A DNA stretch of 64,000 bases, from positions 248,001 to 312,000 of the forward strand of contig BQMF02000420.1 in the NCBI GenBank assembly GCA_027922465.2. Direction: 5' to 3'. The stretch is from Turritopsis dohrnii. Its lineage: Eukaryota; Cnidaria; Hydrozoa; Anthoathecata; Oceaniidae. A program made the translations under genes and the position numbers. The notes under the pieces were generated by a model. That model made no database searches. It saw nothing but the letters and a program-made list of their open reading frames with translations, and was not told the origin of the DNA. How positions within the stretch are numbered: position 1 is the first letter of the stretch; each line of letters begins with the position of its first letter. Positions 47,631-61,177 of the stretch are shown piece after piece.

Positions 47631-50600
47631 TTATTTGACGGCAATAAGCGGGGTTTCATCGGTGACGGTAAATAACGGCTTTTTCTGGATGTCGCCAGAG
47701 TTGACTGAAAATACTGTGTCAAATCCATGTTTCTAAAAAACAAACAAACAAAAAAACAAATCAACACAAGAACTGCAAGAAGACTCGTATACCCAGCTAA
47801 ATCTATGGTGCAAACCTTGTTAAACTTATTTAGGTCAATAAGGCCAAGGATATGACTGGTTCCTTAAGACGGATTTACGAAGATTTTAGTACGATTATTT
47901 TAAGATTGATATTTTGGTCCTTGGATGGTCTGGTTTCAAATGCCTTTTTAATTAGGCCTAAGCTGTCACATTACGTGATGTCATAGTTTTGGGCAAGGTG
48001 AAAAATAAAACGGATCAAATTGCAAATACTTTTCTACGATTTGAAAGAACATCAATATTAGGTCAATGAAATATTAGCAACCCAAATCTGAAATACTTCC
48101 CTAGATATTGGGCAAAAGTGGTAAAAAATGACGTCAAACTAAAAAAACATTTTTTTTTAAAGAGTAGCGAATTTTCAGGGTAACAACTAATTATATAAAA
48201 AAAATATATATTAATTCAATAAAATTGTAACAGGTGCAATAAGAGAAAAAAAAGAGAAAATTCAAGATCCTGTGCGAATACGCGATGAATAAGCAATGGA
48301 TGGGTCTAGAAGGATAGCAATCCAATTCAGTCGATTCAGGTCATTCCGGTCTTATTTTTCCAAATCAAAGAAGAAAATGTGATTGAATGAGGCAAAAGGA
48401 AACTACCTTGCTTAATAATTTTTCACGAGACAAAAAAAGTTTAGTTAAATAAATTTTTTGAGTTTCTTTAAGCTAGCAAATTCTAATTGGGTATTGTTGG
48501 GTATTTATTTTATCGGCTATCCGAAAAACCAGCAAAGTTTTACCTTGTACACGTCTTTATGCTCCAACTCAGCGTCATCGCAGGATGTACAACACACCCA
48601 GCTTATGCAGAGTAAGACCAAGAACATGACCGTTACAACGTGGATGTACGGAATGCCGGATCTTTTCTCAACACAGCTTAGCCATTGTGAACTGCGGTCA
48701 TATGCTTTCTTCATGTACGTAGAAAAACCATCTAGAGAAGAAAGTTAGGAACATAATGTGTCATATATGCTCTAAAGTAAAATTCTTCTTGCTTAGTTAA
48801 ACAAATGACGCACGGATGAACATTTCCCAGTGTGCAAAATCGTCAAAAAGCCATATTTCTATAGAAATGCACTTCTTCGCAGAGGTTTTAAAACAAACTT
48901 GGTTTGGTTGCAAACAAACAAGGGTCATATAAAATCAACTTCATTTCTACCTAACCAAGTTTTGTTAAGCCTAACATGTTTCTCAATCACAAACTGTTTC
49001 CCAATTTCAATACTTAAGAGAACTTTGTTATAAGGTAACGGGTCCTGAAAATGTTCCGTAAATTTCACTCTCAGGGATTTTATTTTCTCCAATGCACATA
49101 AACCAAAAAATGATATCGGCAGGAGTGAGGATAGTCGTAAACATTTCAAATCAAAATCCCTGATTTTTCCTAAGAATCTTAGAGATCTCCTAGATCATAG
49201 CAACCAACCGAAACTGGATAACAGCACAGGTTCAAACCAAAAATATTGACTTAAAACAAAAACAAAACAATATAACGGACACTAAAGTGAAGTTTCAAAG
49301 TAGCGACTTACTTTTGTTATCAGTGTTTCTATTGGTCTGTTCTTCATACAGTGATGGGGAAACCTATGTAATCAATAGTACTGCAATGATAAAAGGATCT
49401 GTTTCAATTTAATTACAAATTAATATAGCAAGCAACCCTATGATATGCTTATGAGGATGGCCACACGATTGATGATAATGTTAAAATGTAAAATGCTTAA
49501 AACTTTGACTAAAGACAACACTTCCGAAATTGAAAAAAAAAGTACTCAGAGTGATTGTGTGAGACAGCTGGTCATAGAAAATGTTGAAATCAATCTACTA
49601 AAACATCAGCAGTAATGATTGAGAGGTCGCTTTTAAGATCTTAAAAAAAAGATGCCTTGCATGTTATTCACTAGCCTGTATGGTTTACCTGAATTCTCAC
49701 GAAGAGGTCGCCATCCCTGTTTGTACCGGTCAAGTATGATGATTGCATATAGGATGAAGCATCGTCAAACATACTGATGCACAATCTTTTCATCACGATG
49801 ACAGGTTCCATGAGTTGAACATGCCACTGTAGATTAAAATCGGACTGTTTTTCCTGTTCTTGAGCCTAAAGGATGCCAACACGTTAGTGTCAAACACTAT
49901 TCCTACGTTATGACATATTTGTTTACCACAATTAAATCTGTCATGACATTCACTGTTACTTTTGATTAATTTAATAAAACAATGAAATAATAAAAGAATA
50001 AAAGAATAAGAAGCACAAACAGTATTCCGATAAGAATTTATTTCGAGAGTGACTATCAATACATTTCTTTTTTTACCAAGCTCAACTTTTCTTTTCTGTT
50101 CTATTCAATGGGCACCTTGAGGGGAGGGGTCATTGACCCCAAAACATCCGAACACTTCATTGGGGAAAGGGCCGGTAGAATTTTGTGTTCTTCCGGAGGG
50201 AGACTTGGACCTAGGACCTTGAGCACGTTATGTCACTGCTGTTTTTAATTTCATAATTTCAAAGGTATTTCTTTAAAAAGAATTTTCATTGATTTCTTAA
50301 TCTTCAGAATATAAAATACATAGATAGATAGACATAAGAAAATAAATCATGAAAAATACAATCAATTGCCCTTGGAGAATGGAAATAGTGTTAATCAAAG
50401 CAACTATTATGACATTATATCATTCATTATCATAATTGCCACAGGTGTTTGTGCCAGTATCAGTGATTTCAAGTGGAAGAAATCAGTTAATCAGAATTCA
50501 AATCTCATGTTAATCACTTTAATGAATGCGAAACTTGTATTAATTAGAATGTAAAGCTACCTCCAATCCATTTGATGGTACAGGAGATTTGCAACCAACT

Positions 50601-53600
50601 TGACATGCAAATTGTTGGTCATGTTGCATGTACATGAAGTTACAATCTAAAAGACAAAATGAATTAAAACCTTTTAAAACAACATCGTCTGTAAACAAAC
50701 AGCATTCAGCCGAGAAACATTTTCAAGTTCGAGCATCACATATGGGTTGTTGAACAGGGTTGGCAACAGAAAGTAAATTTCTATTTCAAGGTCATTCAAG
50801 GTCATTTTTTAGTAATTTTCAAGGTCAAGGGCAAAACATCTAATGATTCAAACAACTTCACTGACACAAAATAGTAATTGTCAAGGGAGAATAGTTCAAT
50901 AATCAACAGTAACGCTCCCTTCTATATAAACTGTAAAAACAATAATTCTGCAACATCAAGTGGCAACTAAAGATAATGATAATGTTTCATTCATTTCAGT
51001 GCATATCCATATGTTACAATGGTTCTTCATCCTAATTACAAAATAGTAATTTCCACATTAATGATGTAGTAGGATACTTAACCATATTTAACATCTATCA
51101 ATCTCTATCAACCTTGTATCCAAAAAGATGTCTAAAAATACGAACTATTGCCAAAATTGTTTCCCTCTGTCAGCAGAAAAATAAATAAAAAGCAATTACG
51201 GCTTCCCATTACAGGGAGTAGCACAGGCCAAAAACCAAATGGGCTATTGCGCGGGGAAATCTTGGCACCCAAATTCAAACTTCACTTGTTTGTGTTTGAA
51301 TTTTATTTATTCAATGAATCACGAGTATAAAAGTTTCTCTTATTATATGAAACGATCATTTTTTTCTTAACCCACATGATCAGATGTGTAACAAAAGAAG
51401 TCTCTCAAGACAAGCTCTATTTAAAAATACACAATAAGAGCTTAAACAAGTATCTATTCTGTCCCTTTATCATCCATGCCCTATTCCTTCAGTACGAAAA
51501 TAAATACATGTGAAAAACGCTGACTATTAAGCTGCACGAAAATTAATTATGTGTAACAATAGGATAAATAGAAACATGAACGTAACTGTGTTAGGCCAAT
51601 ATAGTGCCCTAGATCGTAAATCTAAAGCGCCCACCACCCAGACCCCCCCCCCAGATAGTTGCCATGGTTCGTCAAGCAATAGTCTTAAACCTTGCTAGGA
51701 CATTCAGTTTATTTTCTGTGAGAAAAATCATTTCTCCCTGACAAACAAAAAAGAGATTACATTGCCTCCTAGATTCCAAATTGTCACGGAAGTCTTTCCA
51801 TTTTTCAAATTTTCTGCTTTTCTTTCAGTGTTCAATAGAAGAAAGAAATTGGTTCTCGTTAGTGGCAAAGCTCTCAATTTAGAGTGTACTCTTTTAAACA
51901 TTTTTATTCAAACTTATGGAAAATGGAGCTTATTATAACTATTATTACCAAAGCAACAGCGAAACAGAATACAGCCCTCCGACACTGCTGAATAAAGTAT
52001 GCACCACCAGAATTTTTGGAATCTGTTTAACTTATTAGGACAACGAAATGCTACACAGAAGAAACATTTGATTGTGAGTTTGTCCACATTTACAGATATT
52101 GTTACAATGACAGTAACTTTGTATACTTACAGTAACTTGTATACTTACTGCAGAGTTAAAAGGAGTAACTGTGAAAACAATTTACGGAAAAAAAATCACA
52201 AATGAGAAAAATGTCCACATTTTCAAGGTCATTGAATGACTTTTCAAGGTTATTCAAGGTCCTCAAGCTCACTTTTTTAAATTCAAGGCTTTTCAAGGCT
52301 TTTCAAGGTCCGCTGGCAACCCTGTTGAAAAACAATCCTGAAGAGATAATAATTAAAAGCATGGCAGAGTACAAATGGTAAGAGTTAGCAGAGACGTAAA
52401 TTCTTTACATTAGAGGTCCGCAGTTGAGTTTCAAAAATATATGGCTACAATTAGCTGAACGTATGATCCAGGGGTTGATTTAGGTCCAATCTTGACATCG
52501 GTATACTGATTTTGGGGATATCACATTTGGGCGCCCAAATTTGTTACTATTTGTGCAAAAAATAACAGAAATACTTTAGAATGCTTCTCTTGCTTATTTC
52601 TTAATAATTTAATGAAACCATAACAGGGCCATTCTCTCTGAAAAATCTAGAATCAAAACTTTCCAAATTTTGTGTGAATGCCTGCATGAGACAGCATTTT
52701 AAAATAAGATTTGCACTATTGTACGTTTCAGCCATAAAATTTTTAGATGCAAATACAAACTTGAATGAGGGGGATTTTTTTATGGTCTTTTGCAGCCAAA
52801 ACAAAAATCCAGAATAACTTATCCATGACCATTGACCATTTACTGTGTAAAGTTTACATGCAACTTACCTGAAAAACATGTTTGTTCTCGAAAAGGTACA
52901 AAACCAGTTGTTAAATGAGAAATAAATGATAAACGACATCCTGTAGAGCAGGCTTGGTACTCTGCCACCTAAAAATAAGTACAAATCTGTGAGTATAAAA
53001 CATCATTCCAAATTTCATCATGCCTGAATTCAATTTGTTTGTGCAGTTAGGATCAACAAATTCAGAAAATCAATAATACCAAAATAACATCATAGTCAGG
53101 ATGTTTTTTATGCTATTTTCTGTTGGGTTTATTTGATTGTAACAGCTTTAATTTATAGGCATTTCTTTTTATATACATGCTTTTTTATAAGAACCAGTAA
53201 AATCTGACCTGAGGCTGACTGTTCTTATTTTTGGAGCCTTTTTCAGCCTGAATTGTTCTTATTTTGTTCTTTGTTTTAACAACACAGTTTCAAATTTCAG
53301 CCTCATTTTTCTCTTCTTATTTATGGAACTTCCAGTAAAATAGAAATATTTTTTAAAAACAACTGGTAAAAAGTATGGTTGCTGTTCGGTAATGACCCAT
53401 TCGCACATTTATTGGAGGTGAAAAAAACCCAGTAAACTTCTAAACCATTTACCAGTGAGAGAATTCACATCATGAACTGTTCTTATTTTCCAAGAAAATT
53501 CAGGCTCGGGCTGTTGTTAATTTTTGGAACAATGATTTGAGCCTCGGGTTGTTCTTATTTTGTTCTTCTTTTTTGGCCAAGTCTGAGGCTCGTGTTCTTA

Positions 53601-55947
53601 TAAAATTGTTCATATAAAAAAAAGCGTGTACATGATTTGGGATTATTTTATAATTTCACTTTTATCCTGCATCATAACTTCTTATGAAATAAGCTGAATG
53701 ATTAAAGATTAAAGATTATGGCTCTGACACAACAGGTAGGAAGTTATTTGAGGAATTGTTTCTCATTTCTCATGGTAGAGGTGTGACTACATTTTTAACC
53801 CCAATGGACGTTCTTAATTTTATATTTTGTTTATATAATTATTTAATATTTTTCAGCCCTCTGAATTAAGAAAAAAGACTGACCGCAAAAAAGTCCCGTC
53901 GTATTTGAAAATTGCGACGACAGATCATTATTTACGACAGCAAAAAATGCCATCGAGTAAGATGTTAACGATGACAAAACTTGATTGGTTTATTCCAGTA
54001 AAAATAACGTGGTGTAGAATGATGGGTAATAAAACAGAAACTTAATATATAAATCAAGTGTTATCTTGAACAATAAGTTACAAAATATGTTTGTTCATCT
54101 TATTCACATCTTATAAATCGAATAGGTGACGTAAACAAATGTTCTATGAAAAGAAAATGTTTGAGAATAAAAGGAATATGTCAGGGGAATTCCCATGAAT
54201 TGCCAAAATCATCCATGTGTTAGATACAACTCGCCATTGTTTTGCTATTAATTGTTTTGCCAGTTTCTCTTGGGTTTTCCTCTCAAGAAACGAAATGAAA
54301 TGTTCATTAGATGGCACCAGTTGTCAAAGAAAAAGAAATGAAAGATTTTTTTTTCATCACGCAAGCAAACCAGACAATCTCACGTCATTGAGAAAATAAA
54401 AGAAATGAAAGGACTTATTAAAGTATTAATTATTCAATGTTCGCATCCAAAAAACTCTGTCGGCAAAATTTTGCGGTCGTAATTTTGATTTACGACAGCT
54501 TCACGACAGCAAAAGCTGAATGCCGTCGTAAATTCAGAGGGCTGATTTTTATTTTATTTTTATTTAATCTATAAACTGGACGTTGTTAATAGCAATATGT
54601 ATATTGAAAAAACCTATCCTGTATAAAGATTGTTAATAATAATAATTATAGCGGAGGATGTTTTTTTTAAAAAAAAATGTTTTACTTCAGACTAACAGTG
54701 AATATTCTGTCATACAGTTTTGGAGAAAAAAACAAACTATTTTTAAGGGAATTTTGACAAGCAAAGATTATTTTTTAGATTTAAGTTACGAAATAGAAAC
54801 AAAAGAAATCTTCAGAAACAGAATTTAATCATAAACAGTTAGGGAAAACAGCTAAATGTGGCAATGCGGTATAAATTCAATGTTTCTTTTAGATTCAGTC
54901 CTGGTAAACCGATTTCGACCCAATTATCTTTCTTAAAGGATTAGCGAGGCATATTCAGAATGTATTTATCGGGCCCACATGCCAGGTTAGGCAATCCGAT
55001 TTGATTGTTGGCTGTTTTTAGCACGTGTTTGTTATTATATTTCTTTTCTTCATACTTCCTTATAGTATCTGGCTGCTGAAAAATTAAAATAAAACTGATT
55101 TGAATAACAGTTCAATCAGGGATATCAAATTAAAGGGATCCTGTGATGAAAAATTATTTTTTGGGACATGATAGAGCTCAAACAGTTGATTAACAAGTCT
55201 TTTTACAGTTTTTGAAAATTTCCTCTCGTTTCGCTGATATTTCAATTTAAAAATATCAAATTATGCAATGCACAATTATGATGTAATAGGATATGCTGTT
55301 GATGTGTGTAACTTTTGAACTACATATTCTTTAGCTCATACTTATCATTATCATTTCACTTAGAATTCTTGATCCATTTACTTAAGTACAAAGATGTAAT
55401 TTTCATTAACAGCAATGAGAAATTTTAACTACTCACTTATTGTATCATAATTATACATTGAATAAATCAAATCTAAGATCTTGTTGAAATTGAGATATTT
55501 CGAAAACAACAAAGAATTATAAACTGTAAAAAGACTTAATTTTTCATCGCAGGATCCCTTTAACCAGGATCGTCCTCATCATGGTGGCAATGGATGCCGC
55601 AATTGCGGTATAGACCCCGCATTTACGGGATCCCGTGTTTAGCTGTTCTCCCCGACTGATATATAAATAAGATAAGCAGTGGATTGGCACATGTATTGAA
55701 CATCAAAACAGTTTTTTTCCTGAAAATCAATGTAAAACATACTTCTTTACCTTTTTAAAGCCCATATGTTTCTTATAACATTAATAAAACTACTTGAGAG
55801 TACATCAAAAAAATACAAAAGAGGCATTATTTTTACCTTATCAGACGTATGGAGAGGATAAGAATTTTGGCAATGTTTATCACATTCTTCAAAAGAACCA
55901 GAAATAACAGAGATAATTGTAAACAAATGGATTAGTAATAGTAACAT
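47631..55947 (-). CDS. TMEM59: TMEM59-like single-pass Golgi/endosomal membrane protein
   Basis: Seven exons join in phase, all GT-AG: 55947-55837, 52968-52869, 50646-50561, 49865-49689, 49363-49312, 48731-48544 and 47732-47631, giving 271 residues. Order of features: signal peptide MLLLLIHLFTIISVISGS; a Cys-rich region matching TMEM59 (ECDKHCQNSYPLHT, EYQACSTGCRLSF, FACQVGCKSP); a luminal segment with DDASSYMQSSYLTG; one membrane span (about 195-218, IHVVTVMFLVLLCISWVCC); and a short cytoplasmic tail. Vertebrate TMEM59 proteins, about 320-340 residues, are known to modulate glycosylation, trafficking and autophagy; this one is shorter, mainly in the luminal stalk and tail. Introns 1 and 2 are large and hold transposons. 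The last, 33-residue exon is the least certain. Confidence 0.85.
50755..52324. mobile_element. 1.57-kb TIR element in TMEM59-like intron
   Basis: Ends CAGGGTTGGCAAC and CTGGCAACCCTG are inverted, and TTGAA lies directly on both sides, a likely 5-bp target duplication. Subterminal regions at both ends are packed with TCAAGGTCATT and TTTTCAAGG units, as expected for transposase-binding repeats. No transposase frame was found, so the copy is non-autonomous. Confidence 0.7.
53165..53630. repeat. TGTTCTTATTTT-rich element with imperfect inverted ends
   Basis: The motif TGTTCTTATTTT recurs at least four times. The left end ACATGCTTTTTTATAAGAAC and the right end with GTTCTTATAAAATTGTTCAT and AAAAGCGTGTAC are imperfect inverted repeats. 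It lies in intron 1 of the TMEM59-like gene. Confidence 0.5.
53854..54544. mobile_element. 691-bp MITE-like element, CAGCCCTCTGAATT ends
   Basis: Begins CAGCCCTCTGAATT and ends AAATTCAGAGGGCTG, with ATTTTT adjacent on both sides. Internally it repeats CGACGACAG and ACGACAGC motifs near both ends. It has no coding frame and lies in intron 1 of the TMEM59-like gene. Confidence 0.75.
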
Positions 55948-56400
55948 TGCTCCAGGATCTGATCAGTTAATATTGACTTTCTATTCACAACTCCTATTCA
56001 GGACAATCCGAATCTTTTTCTTCCTGAGTTTATAATTTTATCAACATATCCCAGAACACCCCTTTGAACTGAAGATTCCACGGTATCGACGAATGTGGGT
56101 GTGCGAGTCACTCAGTCAATCTCTTTACTCGGCTCACGTGAATTCTATGGTTCGAACAGCATGATCCCGAAAGACATGTGGTTAATTTTTTTTCTCCAGG
56201 AAAAATCTTCAGGTCGAGACATATGCTCATTTATGAAATCAAGCCATTTGACTAACAGTAGGGCAAGTAATTTTGTGGTAGTTTTGAATTTTGAAAGTTG
56301 CAATATATTTAGGACTCTTAGTTTCGATTTCGTGTGTTTAATAGGGGAATTGAAAATGGTTTACTTGATGCACAAATTTGGGGGACGATGATATATATTT
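55948..56400. other. Upstream region of the TMEM59-like gene
   Basis: Presumed promoter side of the minus-strand gene. No confident core promoter element was seen. Confidence 0.3.
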
Positions 56401-56407
56401 TTTTTGA

Positions 56408-56434
56408 GGGGGGGGGGGGGGGGGGAGGGGGGGG
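56408..56434 (+). repeat. Poly-G tract
   Basis: Eighteen G, one A, eight G. Long enough to fold as a G-quadruplex and liable to length error in assembly. Confidence 0.9.
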
Positions 56435-57908
56435 CAAAGTGGTGGTTAACCTTGGATTTAAAGGATTGCAGATCGTACTCAGCGCAGGAAAACACATTAT
56501 ACATTATGCATTCCTTCTGCGTCTTTAACGTGTTATTGTATTGCTATTATTTAGTACGTTATCTGAAAATGACATAAAAGTTAATGATCTGAAATTCTTA
56601 TGAAACCACTTCTACAGTGTATGAATGAGTTTGAAAGACTTGTGGACAGCATTCCTTACGAACACCAATCAAAACATATTCCAACTGTATGTAAGTAAAT
56701 TAAAAAAGACAGCACACATCCCATACTGTCAACCAAGCTATAATAACACATACTTTTGAATTGGAGATCAGTAATTTTATTTCGACACTTGAAACATGCT
56801 TTAGAATTTATTTAAATTTTAAAGATTTCTTTTAAAATAGTTTCTTACTAGTAACCCGTGTAAAAATTTTTTACAGGTTTTAATCGATGTGAGCTGAACA
56901 GAGAGAAAGGCTTAGTATAATGAATTTTATTATGATAAAGATAAAGTTTGGAATGTAGAATGTTTAGAATGTAGTATCCCGTGTAGAATATTTTTTACGG
57001 GTTTTAATTCATCAAAAATAAAAATACGCACTGTGCATCCGCTTTTTTCACTCTGTAAAATAAATTGTATCGATTGAAGATGCAATGCAATGGTTCCCCG
57101 TGATGAAAATATCTAACGTCAATACGAAAAAAACCACTTCTTACCCTTTTAATAAAAAAACTCTGGGTATTCCAGCTAAAGCATTTTTAGTTCACTATCA
57201 ACACTTGAGTTCTGAACAGAAAATCTTTTTAATCGGAAGATCTGAAACACATCCAAATATTCATAATACATCTTTCAGGATTCGATATATGCAGAAGTAA
57301 AATTACAGGAAAACAACAAAAAGATTGAAATCGCTGTAACTGTTCATGGAATCCTTACCCCAACGTAAATAAAAGCCAAACGCGTAAGTGTCAAAATATG
57401 AATGTAAACAATTTTATACCTTCAAGCGATTTTCTTTGCACAAACCCAGATATTCATGATATTCATTTCTTCGATCGTTTATGTATTGTTTTTATGTATC
57501 TGGCCTAAAGGAAAAGTAATAATGAAGAAACCATGCTATAAGAAAAACAAATCAAAAAAGTTCAGAAGGGGACTTACCCTAAAAACATTAATAAATCTTC
57601 GTACTGTCGTTGTTGTCTATCGCTTCTTGATCAATCAAAACATTTACAACCAATAAAGACATTCGTAAAACGATCAAAACAAAATGCAATGTAGAGGTAT
57701 CTTTTCCTTATACTATATAATCGTAGAAAAATATTAACCATGGTCTGACATACTTTTATGAATAAGTGACCGCAAAAACGACCCGAAATTTTAGAGAATG
57801 AAAGCATGAAAAAAGCGTATGCACAGCGCGTATTAGGATATAGATAAATTGACTGCTCTTCAATTTAGGGGGGTGGGGGTTGTTCAGATAGGGGTGATGG
57901 ATTTTCAA
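56435..57908. other. Gene-poor AT-rich stretch
   Basis: No supported gene. A short duplicated block (CCCGTGTAAAAATTTTTTAC near 56855 and a diverged copy near 56980) is present. Open frames of about 70 codons near 57085-57300 and 57456-57656 lack motifs. Confidence 0.35.
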
Positions 57909-57909
57909 A

Positions 57910-57932
57910 GGGGGGGGGGGGGGGGGGGGGGG
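57910..57932 (+). repeat. Poly-G tract, 23 G
   Basis: Second homopolymeric G run, preceded by GGGGGGTGGGGGTT from 57867. The two G tracts are rare features in a genome this AT-rich. Confidence 0.9.
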
Positions 57933-59499
57933 ATCTTTTTGAAGCCTTATTTCCTCAAAACCACTTTTGTAGTAAAGGCTAAAAATTATAGTTTTTTTCA
58001 AAGTTCTATGTTGAAGAATCTATATTGAGTATCTTTTATATTGAATCTATGTTGAGTATCTTTTAGGATGCTGAAGTATTTTTTGTTTTATGTATATATA
58101 TTTGTTTAAAAAGTGTTTACATAGACCTCAACAACTACAGGTGTTGGATGCTTTCTTACTAACTTAAGGTTTCACCAGTTTATGACACTACTTCAAATGA
58201 AAGAAATTATGCAGCAAGTAGAATGAAAAATATTGAGTAAAAATATTTTATTGTCAGGTGACATATTGATTAAGGAGAGTATTTCATATTTGCTTACACC
58301 TATATATTATAAGTAAATAATAGCAGGTAACAGTTTCTATTTGAAGTTCTACCTGTAAAAGAACAGGGTTCATACAGAGCCAGTTTTCCTGTTTTTTCCT
58401 GTTTTTTAGGTTTTTTTCCCTGTTTCCCTGTTTTTTTGTCAGTTTTCAATGATATATCCTGTTTTTTTCTAATTTTCAGGTAAATCAAATTTTTTTGTCT
58501 TACATAATTCGATTATAGCAGTAATTTCATGCCAGTTTCTACAATTACATAAGTATCAAAATCATTTAGGCACATTTTTTCTTCTTGTGATATATGAAAT
58601 AGTTTGTATAATTATACTTCTTTTGTATGACTTCCCTGCACTTTTGTCTTATAGTATAACATAAACAAAGTACTAAAATAAAAAGTTTCAAGAAATCCTA
58701 TAATAACGGGAAAAACAAAATATCAGCATAGTTGGCAGACAAGCTATCAATTGGTTTTTCTTCTGTTTTTTGGATTTCTGCGAAAGCAAGAAATACCTTA
58801 AAACCGGCTCTGTTCTTCTTCTTCTTACTGTCCAAACATAGCGGTTTTTTGAAATCTCGTGCAAATGTTTACACGAAGCCAAAGTCACGTATTTCAATCG
58901 AAGAAACTCACAACAAAGAACCAACCAAAAGGATTCCAAAGGATCTTTAGTCAGTATAATTAAAGAAGATGCACATTACCAAAACTGAAAATGAAGAATA
59001 AAATCTGTAGCAGTAGTTTATTATTATCTTATATTATATCATTATGATTCAATGGTGATTTTTCGTTTCGTTTTATAAACAGAATGAAAAAGGTATGTTT
59101 TGTTTTTGAGATTAATGCCTGAGATTTCTTCTAAAAAAAGATCATTGTTTGTTTCAAATGTGGGCTGTAATGCTCTTTAAGCTCTGGATACGTACAGCTC
59201 AGCTTAAGTTCCACCTCAGCTCTAAATGTCTGTCTACTCAGCATCACTTTATCTTTAATGTTTCACTCTAGCTATTTTAAGCTTATGTGCTTGTATAATG
59301 CTTTGAAATGCAGTATTGTTTTTTGTCGGTGATCAGTAGTTTTTAGGTTATCAATGTCTCTAATTATGGACAGCCTTCCTAATTTTGATATATAATTAAT
59401 TCGAAACACTACACATCCTGTAAAAAACATTCAACTTTCAGTTTTGGATCATGTATTTTTCATGATCAACATTTTTGTTTACTTTTTTGTTTACAATTA

Positions 59500-60165
59500 G
59501 TCCAATTCATTAATGTTTGAAGTATGTATATGATTACGTAATTACTTTGAAATCAGAAATGATCAATGTATACACTTAACATTATTCTGTATACTTAAGT
59601 GCAAAATGAAGTAAGTATTTTTCATTCAGATGTAAATAAATATAATGATCTGGCGGTATATATAAATTTAAAGTGTAGTGTCAATAAAGTTTTTGTAGAG
59701 TTAATTATGCTTTTATGAAGCACGTACGTACACTTATAATAATATAATATTCTACTGTAGTGTGATCATTCTTTTCTAACTAAAAAGTTGTAAATTAAGA
59801 AGTTTTCAAGAGTCAAAGAGCTATGTGTTCGTATTATAGAAAAATGTTTAAATTTTTAAGCCTTTCTAGATACAAAAGATTTTTTTTTTGTTTCTTGTTT
59901 GGGTGGTCGTAATACTTTAACACCGTTTGTATTTGCAACATTGGGTATTCTGTTTGTATGTAATTAAGAAGATTGGAAGTATATACATATCAAATGTTTA
60001 AAGCATTATGTGATTTTTATACGTAATCACTGTGATATCAGAAAATATCAATATATATAAACTTTATGGTATTTTGTATACCCAAAATAAACAATGTTTC
60101 ATGCCATTCAGATGTACTTAATATATAATATATAAATATACGCAATAAAGTTTTACAATAGTATC
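59500..60165. repeat. Diverged duplication of about 200 bp
   Basis: Blocks at about 59560-59705 and 60040-60165 share CATTCAGATGTA, TATATAAAT and CAATAAAGTTTT in the same order, suggesting an old local duplication. Confidence 0.4.
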
Positions 60166-61022
60166 AATTACACTTTCGGCATGCCTTGTAAAGATCATTC
60201 AACCTTTTTTCGAATTTCTAAAAGAATTTTTATAAACTTTTCTTCTATTGTGTTAGATTAAATTAGCTCATTTTGGGTTGATTGCTATGCCACACATTTC
60301 TTTTATATGTAGTTTGTGTATTGTTTATGTAATTATATATAAGAGTACTTTTTACATTTCTCACTCTCATTCAAACATTCAAAAGAGTCAACATATAATT
60401 TCAAATCATTTATTCATGAAAATTTTCACTGGTAGCACACTTTTGGACAGGTGTTTGAACACATTTAACTTCAAAATGTCAATAACAAAACTCATTTTAC
60501 TTTGTGTGTCGCAATCCCCACCTGCTGTGTGCAGTCTACACTGAGCAGCAGTCAATGTTGTATTGTATTGTTCATTCAAAATCATTCAAGTTTCAAGAAT
60601 ATTATTGTTAGTCTACCATTTTCATACTTCAGCTGATTTTACAGAAATCCTTCTGCCCGTAAGGGCATTTTGTTTAGTCTTGATTCACATCACAGGATTT
60701 TATCACAATTCAAGATTTTTGACCTTTCTAACCAGTTTTTATCTTAATCATATTATGTCAGGATGATAATGATTGTTTTTATTTTCCCTGATTCTTTAGT
60801 TTTATTTAATAGATTATGTACATCATTTTTAGTAGTTTTATTTTGTGCGAACTTCTTTCTTTTAAACAGATTGAGTACAAAACTGCTCAGCCACCCCAAT
60901 CAAAGTCCTAAAGCTTTTTGTTTGTTTGATTAATTAAATTTTTTCTGATACAATTTTTCTCAGAGTTTTAAGTTAATTTTTGATGCAATGCGATGAGGAA
61001 CTGATCAAGTATTTTCAGAATA

Positions 61023-61177
61023 AAGTGGCGGTCTATAATGTCGAAATTGGTGTAGGAGAGCATTAACATAATTTGTGAATTATATTACCAATGGGATTAT
61101 TTGAACGCTTTTCTTTTATGGTTAGATTGCTAACACTCTTCTACACAAATTTCTACATACCTCTAAATCCGCCACTG
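61023..61177. mobile_element. MITE, CAGTGGCGGATC family, copy 2
   Basis: Starts AAGTGGCGG and ends CCGCCACTG, with GAATA duplicated on both sides (61018-61022, 61178-61182). The core with ATGGGATTATTTGAACGC and ATTGCTAACACTCTTCTACA matches copy 1 at 42472-42620. Both copies have 5-bp duplications, so the family makes 5-bp target duplications. Confidence 0.85.

Noticed and set aside
58732..58950. Terminal exon of a gene or a transposase piece
   Set aside because: Open on both strands, no domain recognised and inside a candidate transposon; not supportable.
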